Of a stretch of DNA of 64,000 nt, positions 44,716 through 53,656 are shown piece by piece. The translations under genes and the position numbers were made by a program. The stretch comes from Sedimentitalea xiamensis (GTDB taxonomy: Bacteria; Pseudomonadota; Alphaproteobacteria; Rhodobacterales; Rhodobacteraceae): assembly GCF_030164465.1 (NCBI RefSeq), contig NZ_JASNJE010000009.1, forward strand, positions 62,001 through 126,000, written 5' to 3'. The notes beneath the pieces are model-generated. The model worked only from the letters and a program-made list of their open reading frames with translations. It was not told the origin of the DNA and did no database searches. The first letter of the stretch is position 1. Each line of letters starts with the position of its first letter.

Positions 44716-44904
44716 CTATCGGGCGTCGTCGTTCCTGGCTCTTGCGATATCTTCCAAGGCATTTGCAATACGCGCTTGGGTTTCTCTATTCTCCCTGCGC
44801 TCCCTGCCTGAGCGAATCAGGGAGCGCATCAGCAGGAAAATCGGTAGAACCATCACAAGCAGAAACAGGAGAACCAGTCCAGGTAGGCCGATATTGAAAA
44901 GCAC
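44716..44904 (-). CDS. 62-aa small membrane protein antisense within the ribosomal cluster
   Basis: GTG start at 44904 with AAGGAG 8 bp upstream. The product is 62 aa: a hydrophobic helix (LPGLVLLFLLVMVLPIFLLM, about residues 7-26) then a charged helical tail (RSGRERRENRETQARIANAL) that could form a coiled coil. Architecture resembles small type I membrane proteins of unknown function. The opposite orientation to adk and rpsM means it splits the usual adk-rpsM continuity. The codon and ribosome-site signals support a real gene, but conservation is unknown. Confidence 0.6.
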   Translation of the reverse strand: MLFNIGLPGLVLLFLLVMVLPIFLLMRSLIRSGRERRENRETQARIANALEDIARARNDDAR

Positions 44905-45033
44905 GGGTTTTTCTCCTTGAATTTTGGTCTCTATTCGCTTGTGTTGCGTTAGTTCTTCAGTTCTAGGCGCAGGTCAAGTCTTGCTTAGACATCACTTATC
45001 TTTCGACGCATCGTGTTCTAGCTGGAACCACCC

Positions 45034-45062
45034 TTGACCCTCACGTCAAAAGCCCATATCGA
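45034..45062 (+). promoter_or_regulatory. Candidate sigma-70 promoter for rpsM-rpsK-rpoA-rplQ
   Basis: TTGACC (45034-45039), a 17-bp spacer, then TATCGA (45057-45062). This is the best sigma-70-like match in the 312-bp gap and explains how the alpha-operon genes are expressed once the antisense micro-gene separates them from adk. Confidence 0.5.
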
Positions 45063-45161
45063 CCCCCATCTCGCAAGAGAATCACGTTGCGCCCGACTCA
45101 TACCGGGACTTCGACCACCTCGAGTAATGCAAGGCCCGCTGGCGACACTGCCAAGGCTGAG

Positions 45162-45200
45162 CGTTGTGAAAAAAGGGTCTGGGATTACGGACCCGCAACG
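45162..45200 (+). promoter_or_regulatory. Stem structure in the rpsM leader (possible autoregulation site)
   Basis: CGTTG (45162-45166) can pair with CAACG (45196-45200), enclosing a GGGTCT/GGACCC stem (45175-45180/45189-45194). It ends just before the Shine-Dalgarno AAAAGGAAAG of rpsM. Leaders of this operon are translationally autoregulated by S4 in other bacteria; whether this stem serves that role is unknown. Confidence 0.35.
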
Positions 45201-45216
45201 AAAAGGAAAGTGACAC

Positions 45217-45585
45217 GTGGCACGTATTGCCGGCGTTAATATCCCGACTGCAAAGCGGGTTCCCATCGCCCTCACCTATATCACCGGAATTGGCAACGCG
45301 ACCGCCAAGACCATCTGCGACTCCGTCGGCATCGACCAGTCGCGCCGCGTCAACGAACTGAGCGACAGCGAAGTCCTTCAGATCCGCGAATACATCGACG
45401 CCAACCTGAACGTCGAAGGCGACCTGCGCCGCGAGACCCAGATGAACATCAAGCGTCTGATGGACCTCGGCTGCTATCGCGGTCTGCGTCACCGCCGCAA
45501 CCTGCCGGTTCGCGGTCAGCGCACCCACACCAATGCCCGCACCCGCAAAGGCCCCGCAAAGGCCATTGCCGGCAAGAAGAAATAA
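45217..45585 (+). CDS. rpsM: 30S ribosomal protein S13
   Basis: Small-subunit head protein contacting 16S rRNA and tRNA; 122 aa. GTG start at 45217 with AAAAGGAAAG upstream. [20 protein letters not shown] and the basic C-terminus [20 protein letters not shown] are diagnostic. First gene of the unit rpsM-rpsK-rpoA-rplQ. Confidence 0.98.
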   Translation: MARIAGVNIPTAKRVPIALTYITGIGNATAKTICDSVGIDQSRRVNELSDSEVLQIREYIDANLNVEGDLRRETQMNIKRLMDLGCYRGLRHRRNLPVRGQRTHTNARTRKGPAKAIAGKKK

Positions 45586-45600
45586 GGGAGGGTCTGACCG

Positions 45601-45990
45601 ATGGCACGCGACAAGACGCGCATGAAGCGCAAGGAACGCAAGAACATCGCCGCCGGCGTGGCGCATGTGAACAGCTCCTTCAACAACACCAAGATCCTGA
45701 TCTCCGACGTCCAGGGCAACGCGATCAGCTGGTCCTCCGCCGGCACCATGGGCTTCAAGGGCTCGCGCAAGTCGACCCCCTACGCCGCCCAGATGGCCGC
45801 CGAGGATGCGGGCCGCAAGGCGCAGGAACACGGCGTCAAGACGATCGAAGTCGAAGTCCAGGGCCCCGGCTCGGGCCGCGAAAGCGCCCTGCGCGCGCTG
45901 GCCGCTGTCGGCTTCAACATCACCTCGATCCGCGATGTGACGCCGATGGCGCACAACGGCTGCCGCCCGCCAAAGCGCCGCCGCGTCTGA
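45601..45990 (+). CDS. rpsK: 30S ribosomal protein S11
   Basis: Platform protein of the 30S subunit; 129 aa. [39 protein letters not shown] and the C-terminus [16 protein letters not shown] are typical. It is 15 bp after rpsM. Confidence 0.98.
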   Translation: MARDKTRMKRKERKNIAAGVAHVNSSFNNTKILISDVQGNAISWSSAGTMGFKGSRKSTPYAAQMAAEDAGRKAQEHGVKTIEVEVQGPGSGRESALRALAAVGFNITSIRDVTPMAHNGCRPPKRRRV

Positions 45991-46105
45991 TCGATCTACC
46001 TGTTGCCGGGGGCTGCGCAGATTCGCGCGGCCCCTCTACGTCATTCTGAAACCTCGGGCGCGCGCATTTTCTCGGACATGGATGCGGGCAGGAATGGAGG
46101 GACAC

Positions 46106-47122
46106 ATGATCCACAAGAATTGGGCAGAGCTGATCAAGCCGACCCAGCTTGACGTCAAGCCGGGCAACGATCCCGCGCGTCAGGCCACCGTCGTGGCGGA
46201 ACCGCTGGAACGCGGCTTCGGCCTGACGCTGGGCAACGCGCTGCGCCGCATCCTGATGAGCAGCCTTCAGGGCGCCGCCATCACCTCGGTGCAGATCGAC
46301 AACGTGCTGCATGAATTCTCCTCCGTCGCCGGTGTGCGCGAGGACGTGACCGACATCATCCTGAACCTCAAGGGCGTCAGCCTGCGCATGGAAGTCGAAG
46401 GCCCCAAGCGCCTGTCGATCCAGGCCAAGGGTCCGGCGATCGTCACCGCGGGCGACATCAGCGAAAGCGCCGGGATCGAGATCCTGAACCGCGACCACGT
46501 GATCTGTCACCTGGACGACGGCGCCGACCTGTTCATGGAACTGACCGTGAACACCGGCAAGGGCTATGTCTCCGCCGAAAAGAACAAGCCCGAGGACGCC
46601 CCCATCGGCCTGATCCCGATCGACGCGATCTATTCGCCGGTCAAGCGCGTGTCCTACGACGTGCAGCCGACCCGCGAAGGCCAGGTGCTGGACTACGACA
46701 AGCTGACCATGAAGGTCGATACCGACGGTTCGATCACCCCGGATGACGCCGTGGCCTTCGCCGCGCGGATCCTGCAGGACCAGCTGTCGATCTTCGTCAA
46801 CTTCGACGAACCGGAAAGCGCCAACCGCCAGGACGACGACGACGGGCTGGAATTCAACCCGCTGCTGCTCAAGAAGGTGGACGAGCTGGAACTGTCGGTT
46901 CGTTCGGCGAACTGCCTGAAGAACGACAACATCGTCTATATCGGCGACCTGATCCAGAAGACCGAGGCCGAGATGCTGCGCACCCCGAACTTCGGCCGCA
47001 AGTCGCTGAACGAGATCAAGGAAGTGCTCTCGGGCATGGGCCTGCATCTGGGCATGGACGTCGAGGACTGGCCGCCCGACAATATCGAGGACCTGGCCAA
47101 GAAATTCGAGGACGCGTTCTAG
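46106..47122 (+). CDS. rpoA: RNA polymerase alpha subunit
   Basis: Assembly and promoter-recognition subunit of RNA polymerase; 338 aa. ATG at 46106 ([20 protein letters not shown]) with GGAGG upstream. The N-terminal dimerisation domain contains [20 protein letters not shown]; the C-terminal alpha-CTD contains [19 protein letters not shown] and [16 protein letters not shown]. Complete. Confidence 0.99.
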   Translation: MIHKNWAELIKPTQLDVKPGNDPARQATVVAEPLERGFGLTLGNALRRILMSSLQGAAITSVQIDNVLHEFSSVAGVREDVTDIILNLKGVSLRMEVEGPKRLSIQAKGPAIVTAGDISESAGIEILNRDHVICHLDDGADLFMELTVNTGKGYVSAEKNKPEDAPIGLIPIDAIYSPVKRVSYDVQPTREGQVLDYDKLTMKVDTDGSITPDDAVAFAARILQDQLSIFVNFDEPESANRQDDDDGLEFNPLLLKKVDELELSVRSANCLKNDNIVYIGDLIQKTEAEMLRTPNFGRKSLNEIKEVLSGMGLHLGMDVEDWPPDNIEDLAKKFEDAF

Positions 47123-47138
47123 GAACGGCCGCACCCTC

Positions 47139-47171
47139 GTATGCACGCGGTATGCACGGCGTATGTACGCC
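47139..47171. repeat. Three tandem 11-bp repeats between rpoA and rplQ
   Basis: GTATGCACGCG (47139-47149), GTATGCACGGC (47150-47160) and GTATGTACGCC (47161-47171) follow rpoA directly, in perfect 11-bp register. The gap to rplQ is 156 bp. The periodicity of one helical turn suggests repeated protein contacts on one DNA face, or a decayed palindrome; function unknown. Confidence 0.6.
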
Positions 47172-47278
47172 CTGCACACCGCAAAATCGGGCGATCCCGC
47201 CCCAAGGAGAGTTCCTGACACGCATCGGGAACCGGACAAAGCAAAACCGCCCGTAGAGGGCAAGAACGGAGAAAGAAA

Positions 47279-47698
47279 ATGCGTCACGCACGTGGATACC
47301 GCCGGCTCAACCGGACTCATGAACACCGCAAGGCCCTGTTTTCCAACATGGCCGGATCGCTGATCGAACACGAACAGATCAAGACCACCCTGCCCAAGGC
47401 CAAGGAACTGCGCCCGATCATCGAGAAGATGATCACCCTCGCCAAGCGCGGCGACCTGCACGCCCGCCGTCAGGCCGCGGCCAGGCTGAAGGAAGACAAG
47501 GACGTCGCCAAGCTGTTCGACGTTCTCGGCCCCCGCTACAAGGACCGCCAGGGCGGCTATGTCCGTGTTCTGAAAGCAGGATTTCGCTATGGCGACATGG
47601 CGCCGATGGCGATCATCGAATTCGTCGACCGCGACCGCGACGCGAAAGGCGCCGCCGACAAGGCCCGCCTCGCCGCCGAAGAGGCCGCCGAGGACTGA
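47279..47698 (+). CDS. rplQ: 50S ribosomal protein L17
   Basis: Large-subunit protein; 139 aa. [20 protein letters not shown], then [21 protein letters not shown] is the L17 opening. The C-terminal extension is Ala/Glu-rich ([15 protein letters not shown]). Last gene of the ribosomal block, followed by a strong terminator. Confidence 0.98.
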   Translation: MRHARGYRRLNRTHEHRKALFSNMAGSLIEHEQIKTTLPKAKELRPIIEKMITLAKRGDLHARRQAAARLKEDKDVAKLFDVLGPRYKDRQGGYVRVLKAGFRYGDMAPMAIIEFVDRDRDAKGAADKARLAAEEAAED

Positions 47699-47725
47699 GG
47701 CGTCCGCCCGCATCGGACAGCCGGA

Positions 47726-47751
47726 CCCCCGCCCCTAGGGCGGGGGTTTTT
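47726..47751 (+). terminator. Rho-independent terminator after rplQ
   Basis: A 9-bp stem CCCCCGCCC (47726-47734) pairs with GGGCGGGGG (47738-47746), loop CTA, followed by TTTTT. It lies 28 bp after the rplQ stop. Confidence 0.9.
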
Positions 47752-47833
47752 CGTTGCGGGCCGCGCCATCCGTCCGCATGGCTTGCATTCCCGCGAACGG
47801 CCTCGCATATCAGGGCAAAGCCCCGAGGTTCCC

Positions 47834-49222
47834 ATGTTCCGTCCGCATCTTCTCGTCCTTCTTCTGGTCCTTGCCCTGTCGCCGCCCCTCCAGGCGGACA
47901 CGCGCATTCCCCAATCGCAGGCCGAGATCGCCCTGGGTTTCGCCCCCCTGGTCAAACAGGCCGCGCCCGCCGTGGTCAACATCTACGCGCGCCGGATCGT
48001 GCAGGCGCAGCGCACCCCGTTCATGAACGACCCGTTCTTTGAGGATTTCTTCCGCGGTTTCGGCAATCCGCAGCCGCGGGTGCAGAATTCGCTCGGCTCA
48101 GGCGTGATCCTGTCCGACGATGGCATCGTCGTGTCCAACTACCATGTGGTGGGCATGGCGACGGATATCCGCGTCGTGCTGGCCGACCGGCGTGAATTCA
48201 CCGCCAGGGTGCTTCTGGGCGACCAGGAAAGCGATCTCGCGGTGCTGCAACTGGAAGACGCGAGCGGCCTGCCGGCCCTGAGCCTGCGCAATTCCGACCA
48301 GGTGGAAGTCGGGGAACTGGCGCTGGCCATCGGCAACCCTTTTGGCATCGGACAGACCGTGACCAGCGGCATCGTGTCCGGCCTCGCCCGGTCCGGCGCC
48401 GCCACCGGGCAGGCCCGCGGCTATTTCATCCAGACCGACGCGGCGATCAATCCGGGCAATTCCGGCGGTGCGCTGATCGACGTCAACGGTGGCCTGATCG
48501 GCATCAACACGTCAATCATCAGCCGATCGGGCGGCTCCAACGGGATCGGGTTCGCGATCCCGGCCAATCTGGTCGCGGAATTCGTGCAGCAGGCGCGGCA
48601 GGGCATGGCGCGGTTCGAACGCCCCTGGGCCGGGATGTCGGGCCAGCCGGTCAATTCGGACCTGGCCGAGTCGCTGGGACTGGCGGTGCCGGACGGGATC
48701 GTGATTTCCGATCTGCATCCGGCCAGCCCCTTCGCGCGCGCCGGCCTTTCCGTCGGTGACGTGATCACCCATGTGGATGGGCAACCGGTGAATTCCCCGC
48801 AGGAGATGATGTTTCGCATGACCGTTGCCGGCATCGGCGAGAGCGCTTCGGTGCGGTGGATGCGGGACGCCGAGGAAAAGACCAGCGACGTGGCGATGAT
48901 CCCCGCGCCCGACGATCCGCCGGCGGAAGAAAGCAGCCTCGGGCCTGGGACGGTCCTGCCCGACCTGACCGTCGCCCGCGCCAACCCGGCGATCGTCTCG
49001 CGCTACGGCTTGCCGCTGTCCACGGAGGGCGTGATCGTGACCGATCCCGGTCCGCTGGGCGGACGGGTCGGGGTCCAGGTCGGGGACGTGATCCGGGCGA
49101 TCAACGGCGACGCCGTGAACCGCAGCGCCGATGTGGAAACCGCGCTGACCCGGCCTGGCCGCACCGTGCGTATGGACCTGTTGCGGGGCGGCCAGCGGCT
49201 GAGCCTGCGGTTCCGGCTCTGA
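47834..49222 (+). CDS. Periplasmic Do/DegQ-type serine protease
   Basis: Periplasmic quality-control protease/chaperone of the HtrA family; 462 aa. ATG at 47834. It has a signal peptide (LLVLLLVLALSPPLQA, cleavage before DTRI). The trypsin-like domain has the catalytic triad His104 (SNYHVVG), Asp134 (ESDLAVL) and Ser210 (GNSGGAL). Two PDZ domains follow, at about residues 255-355 and 375-460 (SPFARAGLSVGDVITHVDGQ and GGRVGVQVGDVIRAINGD). Complete. rarA follows after 3 bp. Confidence 0.95.
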   Translation: MFRPHLLVLLLVLALSPPLQADTRIPQSQAEIALGFAPLVKQAAPAVVNIYARRIVQAQRTPFMNDPFFEDFFRGFGNPQPRVQNSLGSGVILSDDGIVVSNYHVVGMATDIRVVLADRREFTARVLLGDQESDLAVLQLEDASGLPALSLRNSDQVEVGELALAIGNPFGIGQTVTSGIVSGLARSGAATGQARGYFIQTDAAINPGNSGGALIDVNGGLIGINTSIISRSGGSNGIGFAIPANLVAEFVQQARQGMARFERPWAGMSGQPVNSDLAESLGLAVPDGIVISDLHPASPFARAGLSVGDVITHVDGQPVNSPQEMMFRMTVAGIGESASVRWMRDAEEKTSDVAMIPAPDDPPAEESSLGPGTVLPDLTVARANPAIVSRYGLPLSTEGVIVTDPGPLGGRVGVQVGDVIRAINGDAVNRSADVETALTRPGRTVRMDLLRGGQRLSLRFRL

Positions 49223-49225
49223 CCG

Positions 49226-50545
49226 GTGGCGGATCTGTTCGATACCGCCGCGCAGGCGAGCGACGGCCACCCGGCGCGCAACCGGCCGCTGGCGGACCGG
49301 CTGCGGCCGGCTGCGCTGGACGAGGTGATCGGCCAGGACCAGATTCTGGGACCGGACGCGCCGCTGGGCGCGATGCTGGCGGCGGGCAGTCTCGGCAGCC
49401 TGATCCTCTGGGGGCCGCCCGGCGTCGGCAAAACAACCATCGCGCGGCTGCTGGCGGATGCCACAGACCTGCATTTCGTCCAGATCAGCGCCATTTTCAC
49501 CGGCGTGCCGGACCTGAAAAAGGTGTTCGAGGCGGCGCGGATAAGGCGGCAGAACGGGCAGGGCACGCTGCTTTTCGTCGATGAAATCCACCGCTTCAAC
49601 AAGGCCCAGCAGGACGGCTTCCTGCCGCATATGGAAGACGGCACGATCCTCTTGGTGGGCGCGACGACGGAGAACCCGAGTTTCGAACTGAACGCCGCCC
49701 TTCTGAGTCGCGCGCAGGTGCTGGTGCTGGAACGGCTGACGCCCGCCGATCTCGAACTCCTGACCCAGCGCGCCGAGCGCGAACTGGGCCGCAAGCTGCC
49801 CCTGACCGGGGCGGGGCGCGACGCGCTGCACGAGATGGCCGATGGCGACGGGCGCGCGCTCCTCAACCTGATCGAACAGGTCGCGGCCTGGAAAACCGAC
49901 GCGCCGCTTGACCCCGAGGCGCTGGGAAAGCGCCTGATGCGGCGGGCGACGAAATACGACAAGTCGGGCGACGAGCATTACAACCTGATCTCGGCGCTGC
50001 ACAAATCGGTGCGCGGATCGGACCCGGACGCGGCGCTCTACTGGCTGGCGCGGATGCTCGCGGGCGGGGAAGACCCGCGCTATCTGGCGCGCCGCATCAC
50101 CCGCATGGCGATCGAGGATATCGGCCTGGCCGACCCGCAGGCCCAGGCCCATTGCCTGCACGCCTGGGAGGTCTACGAACGGCTCGGCAGTCCAGAGGGC
50201 GAACTGGCGCTGGCGCAGGCGGTCACCTACCTGGCGCTGGCGCCGAAATCCAACGCCGCCTACGCTGGCTTCAAGGCGGCGATGAAGCTGGCGAAACAGA
50301 CCGGCAGCACACCGCCGCCGAAGCACATCCTGAATGCACCGACGGGGCTGATGAAGGAACAGGGTTATGGCGCCGGCTATGCCTATGATCACGACGCCGA
50401 AGACGGGTTCTCCGGGCAGAACTATTTCCCCGAGGACGTGAAGCGCCCGGTGCTCTTTGCCCCGGTGGAACGCGGGTTCGAACGCGAACTGAAGAAGCGG
50501 CTGGACTATTTCGCGAAGCTCCGGATGCAGCGTGGTGGCAACTAG
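49226..50545 (+). CDS. rarA: Replication-associated recombination protein RarA (MgsA)
   Basis: AAA+ clamp-loader-like ATPase acting at stalled forks; 439 aa. The GTG at 49226 lies 3 bp after the protease stop. Walker A GPPGVGKT (63-70), Walker B LLFVDEIHRF, sensor 1 GATTENPSFELN and the C-terminal MgsA domain (DEHYNLISALHKSVRGSDPD, YLALAPKSNAAY, PEDVKRP) are all present. Complete. Confidence 0.96.
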   Translation: MADLFDTAAQASDGHPARNRPLADRLRPAALDEVIGQDQILGPDAPLGAMLAAGSLGSLILWGPPGVGKTTIARLLADATDLHFVQISAIFTGVPDLKKVFEAARIRRQNGQGTLLFVDEIHRFNKAQQDGFLPHMEDGTILLVGATTENPSFELNAALLSRAQVLVLERLTPADLELLTQRAERELGRKLPLTGAGRDALHEMADGDGRALLNLIEQVAAWKTDAPLDPEALGKRLMRRATKYDKSGDEHYNLISALHKSVRGSDPDAALYWLARMLAGGEDPRYLARRITRMAIEDIGLADPQAQAHCLHAWEVYERLGSPEGELALAQAVTYLALAPKSNAAYAGFKAAMKLAKQTGSTPPPKHILNAPTGLMKEQGYGAGYAYDHDAEDGFSGQNYFPEDVKRPVLFAPVERGFERELKKRLDYFAKLRMQRGGN

Positions 50546-50639
50546 GAGCGGAGCGGGTCGTCACTCATCGCAGGGCCCGGCCAGGGCAACCAAATGACTG
50601 CGGCCCGCACTGCTTGACTCTGCGCGCCTCCCGCGCGAC

Positions 50640-51029
50640 ATGCCACCCATGGTTTCAACTGTCTTCCTCGTGGCGCTTGGCGGCGCAATCGGCGCTTCGC
50701 TGCGCTATCTGACCGGCGTCGGAGTGATGCGCCTGCTCGGGCCGCAGGAATTCCCGGTGGCGATCATCACGGTCAATGTCGTCGGATCCTTCCTGATGGG
50801 GGTCTTCGTGGTTGCCGCAGCGCAGCGCGGGCTGACCCATTTCAGCCCCTTCGTAATGACGGGTCTGCTGGGCGGGTTCACCACGTTTTCGGCGTTTTCG
50901 CTGGAAACCATGACGCTGCTCCAACGGGGCGACAGCGGACATGCGCTGCTTTATGTGGTCTTGTCCGTGGGGCTTTCCGTCGGCGGCCTGGCGCTGGGCC
51001 TAATGGCCGCGAGAGGAGTTTTCACATGA
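50640..51029 (+). CDS. crcB: Fluoride efflux transporter CrcB (Fluc)
   Basis: A 129-aa four-span membrane protein of the Fluc/CrcB fluoride channel family. GGAIGASLRYLTG, VNVVGSFLMGVF, GLLGGFTTFSAFSLE (the TFS phenylalanine box) are all present. ATG at 50640 or 50649; neither has a strong Shine-Dalgarno. It overlaps the following RluA-family gene by 4 bp. The preceding 94 bp do not show the fluoride riboswitch core. Confidence 0.93.
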   Translation: MPPMVSTVFLVALGGAIGASLRYLTGVGVMRLLGPQEFPVAIITVNVVGSFLMGVFVVAAAQRGLTHFSPFVMTGLLGGFTTFSAFSLETMTLLQRGDSGHALLYVVLSVGLSVGGLALGLMAARGVFT

Positions 51030-52069
51030 GCGGTGTTCAGACGATCACGGTCGAAGAGGCCGACACCGACCAGCGCATCGACCGCTGGCTGCGCCGCCTG
51101 TTCCCGCATGTCAGCCAGGGCCGCATCGAAAAGATGTGCCGCAAGGGCGAACTGCGCGTCGATGGCGGCCGGGTCAAGGCGTCGTCCCGCGTGATGGCCG
51201 GCCAGGTTGTGCGCGTTCCGCCGCTGCCGGACAAGGATCACAGCCCGGCGCCGTTGCAGACACGCATATCGCAGGCCGATGCGAAGATGATCCGCGACTG
51301 CGTGATCTACCGCGACGACCATGTGATCGCGCTGAACAAGCCGCCGGGGCTGGCGGTGCAGGGCGGCAGCGGCACCACGCGCCATGTCGACGGTCTGGCC
51401 GCGGCGCTGATGTTCGACCTGGAGGAAAAACCGCGCCTGGTGCATCGGCTCGACAAGGACACATCGGGCGTCCTGCTGCTGGCGCGCACCCGCATCGCCG
51501 CAAAGGCGCTGACCGCCGCGTTCCGCCATCGCAGCACGCGCAAGATCTACTGGGCGCTGGTGGCGGGTGTGCCGACCCCCTATCTGGGCGAGATCAAGAC
51601 CGGGCTGGTCAAGGCGCCGGGGCACGGCAAGGACGGCGAGGGCGAAAAGATGATCGTCGTGCACCCCGCCGACATCGACGCGACGCCCGGCGCAAAACGG
51701 GCGCATACGCTCTATGCCACGCTCTACCGCGTCGCGGGACGCGCCGCCTGGGTGGCGATGGAGCCCCTGACCGGGCGCACCCATCAGTTGCGCGCGCATA
51801 TGGCGGGCATCGGCCATCCGATCGTCGGAGACGGCAAATACGGCGGGTCGGGCCAGGACAACCTTGGCGATGGCTGGGGCGCGCAGCTCGGCGGCATCAT
51901 CAGCAAGAAGCTGCACCTGCACGCGCGGTCGCTGTCGTTCGAACATCCTGTCACCCGCAGGATCGTCACCGTGACCGCCCCCTTGCCCGATCACATGAAG
52001 GAAAGCTGGGACACCTTCGGCTGGACCGAGGATCTGGCCGCCGACGACCCGTTCGAAGAGTTGCAATGA
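51026..52069 (+). CDS. RluA-family 23S rRNA pseudouridine synthase (RluC-like)
   Basis: A 347-aa protein with an N-terminal S4 RNA-binding domain (DQRIDRWLRRLFPHVSQGRI) and a pseudouridine synthase domain with the catalytic Asp in RLVHRLDKDTSGVLLLART. EPLTGRTHQLRAHMAGIGHP is a second hallmark. It resembles RluC, but RluD is not excluded. Coupled to crcB upstream and the HAD gene downstream by ATGA overlaps. Confidence 0.93.
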   Translation: MSGVQTITVEEADTDQRIDRWLRRLFPHVSQGRIEKMCRKGELRVDGGRVKASSRVMAGQVVRVPPLPDKDHSPAPLQTRISQADAKMIRDCVIYRDDHVIALNKPPGLAVQGGSGTTRHVDGLAAALMFDLEEKPRLVHRLDKDTSGVLLLARTRIAAKALTAAFRHRSTRKIYWALVAGVPTPYLGEIKTGLVKAPGHGKDGEGEKMIVVHPADIDATPGAKRAHTLYATLYRVAGRAAWVAMEPLTGRTHQLRAHMAGIGHPIVGDGKYGGSGQDNLGDGWGAQLGGIISKKLHLHARSLSFEHPVTRRIVTVTAPLPDHMKESWDTFGWTEDLAADDPFEELQ

Positions 52070-52743
52070 CCGACCGGCTGCGCCTGATCCTGTTCGACGT
52101 GGATGGCACCCTGGTGGACAGCCAGGCCAGCATCCTCGGCGCGATGGCGGCGGCTTTCGCCGCGACCGGGCAGCCGGCGCCGGACCGCGCCGCGGTCTTG
52201 GGGATCGTCGGGTTGTCGCTCGATCACGCGATGGCGCGGCTGGCGCCGACCGCCACTGCGAAGGCGCAGGCGGACCTGGTAGCGGCCTACAAGGATGCCT
52301 TTTTCGCGCAGAGGCTGGCCGGGGCGGCCCCGCCGATCCTCTATCCCGGCGCCCGCGAAACGGTCGAAAGGCTGGCGGCGCAGCCGGGCACGCTTCTGGG
52401 CGTCGCGACGGGAAAATCCAGGCGCGGCCTGGATGCGCTGCTGGAATCGCTGGGGATGGAACGCAGCTTCATCACCCGGCAGGTGGCGGACGACCATCCG
52501 TCCAAACCGCACCCCTCGATGATCCTGACCGCGATGGCGGAAACAGGCGTGGCGGCGGCAGATACGGTGATGGTCGGCGATACCAGCTACGACATGGACA
52601 TGGCGCAGGCGGCGGGGGTGGCGGGCATCGGCGTCAGCTGGGGCTATCACGCGCCCGCCGCCCTCGCTGCGGCCCGGCGGGTGATCGACCGGTTCGGCGA
52701 CCTGCCCGGCGCGATGGATGCGATCCGGAAAGAGACACGATGA
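52066..52743 (+). CDS. HAD-superfamily hydrolase (phosphoglycolate phosphatase-like)
   Basis: A 225-aa HAD phosphatase: motif I LILFDVDGTLVDS with the nucleophile Asp, motif II GVATGKSRRG, motif III lysine in HPSKPHPSM and motif IV MVGDTSYDMDMAQAAG. The alpha-helical cap is of the C1 type. Substrate unknown; a Gph-like fold is most likely. Translationally coupled to both neighbours. Confidence 0.9.
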   Translation: MTDRLRLILFDVDGTLVDSQASILGAMAAAFAATGQPAPDRAAVLGIVGLSLDHAMARLAPTATAKAQADLVAAYKDAFFAQRLAGAAPPILYPGARETVERLAAQPGTLLGVATGKSRRGLDALLESLGMERSFITRQVADDHPSKPHPSMILTAMAETGVAAADTVMVGDTSYDMDMAQAAGVAGIGVSWGYHAPAALAAARRVIDRFGDLPGAMDAIRKETR

Positions 52744-53444
52744 GCGAATGGAAACAGAAACGGTTCTGGGACGCGGCGACGGTCGTCGGAACAGAGACCG
52801 GGTTTGCCATCGAACTGGACGGGCGGCGGGTCAAGACCCCGGCGAAGGCGGCGCTGGTCCTGCCGACCCGCGCCATGGCCGAGGCCGCCGCCGCCGAATG
52901 GGCGGCTCAGGACAAGGTGGTGAACCCGCTCACCATGCCGGTGACGCGTTCGGCCAATGCGGCGATCGACAAGGTGCGCATCCAGCACGCCGAAGTGGCC
53001 GACATGCTGGCGGCCTATGGCGATGCGGATCTGTTGTGCTACCGCGCCGATACGCCGCCACAGCTGGTCGCGCGCCAGTCCGAGCAGTGGGACCCGGCGC
53101 TGGACTGGGCGGAAGAAACCTTTGGCGTCCGCCTGCAACCGCGCAGCGGGGTCGTGCATCAGCCGCAGGACGGCGGCGCCTTGTCCCGCCTGTCGGACCC
53201 GGTGCACCGGATGACCGATTTTCAGCTGGCGGCCTTTCACGATCTCGTCAGCCTGTCCGGGTCGCTGATCCTGGGCTTCGCCGCCGCGATGAACTGGAAG
53301 ACGCCAGAGGACATCTGGACCATTTCCCGGCTCGACGAGCTTTGGCAGGAAGAACAGTGGGGGCCGGACGAAGAGGCGCAGGCGCTGGCCGCGCTGAAGC
53401 ACGCGGCGTTCCTTCATGCCAAGCGGTTTTTCGATCTGGCCTGA
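52740..53444 (+). CDS. ATP12-family F1-ATPase assembly chaperone
   Basis: A 234-aa protein of the ATP12 family (mitochondrial assembly factor for the F1 alpha subunit; the alphaproteobacterial homologues are ancestral). It contains KRFWDAATV, LDGRRVKTPAKAALVLPTRA, EWAAQDKVVNPLTMPVTR and LSDPVHRMTDFQLAAFHDLV. Complete. Last gene of the crcB-rluA-HAD-ATP12 run, followed by a terminator-like hairpin. Confidence 0.93.
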   Translation: MSEWKQKRFWDAATVVGTETGFAIELDGRRVKTPAKAALVLPTRAMAEAAAAEWAAQDKVVNPLTMPVTRSANAAIDKVRIQHAEVADMLAAYGDADLLCYRADTPPQLVARQSEQWDPALDWAEETFGVRLQPRSGVVHQPQDGGALSRLSDPVHRMTDFQLAAFHDLVSLSGSLILGFAAAMNWKTPEDIWTISRLDELWQEEQWGPDEEAQALAALKHAAFLHAKRFFDLA

Positions 53445-53563
53445 CGGGCCGGACCCTGTTTCGCATCAAGCCTGACGAAGGGGCAGCCGCCGTCCGCGGC
53501 CTTGAATTGTTGGATCATACCCTTGACGTTTGGAGATAAATCCGCCCAAACTTGACCCCACTG

Positions 53564-53582
53564 AAGGGGAGCACCCCTTTTT
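53564..53582 (+). terminator. Terminator-like hairpin upstream of aapJ
   Basis: AAGGGG (53564-53569) pairs with CCCCTT (53574-53579) around AGCA and is followed by TTT. It lies 120 bp after ATP12 and 75 bp before aapJ, so it may end the upstream operon or attenuate aapJ. Confidence 0.5.
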
Positions 53583-53656
53583 CGGTGACATATTCGGTGC
53601 CAAGCGTGCCGGGTGAACCGCCCTAAATCGCGGCGGAAAATCAGGAAGAGGTAGAA

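Larger units (their letters stand above)
44905..45216. other. 312-bp region upstream of rpsM
   Basis: No ORF was seen. It must hold the promoter of the leftward micro-gene and that of the rpsM-rpsK-rpoA-rplQ unit (45034-45062), followed by a possible mRNA stem (45162-45200) before the rpsM GTG. Confidence 0.6.

Noticed and set aside
50546-50639. Possible fluoride riboswitch before crcB
   Set aside because: The conserved GGNGAUGG core and the downstream pseudoknot elements of the crcB motif are not seen in the 94-bp gap.
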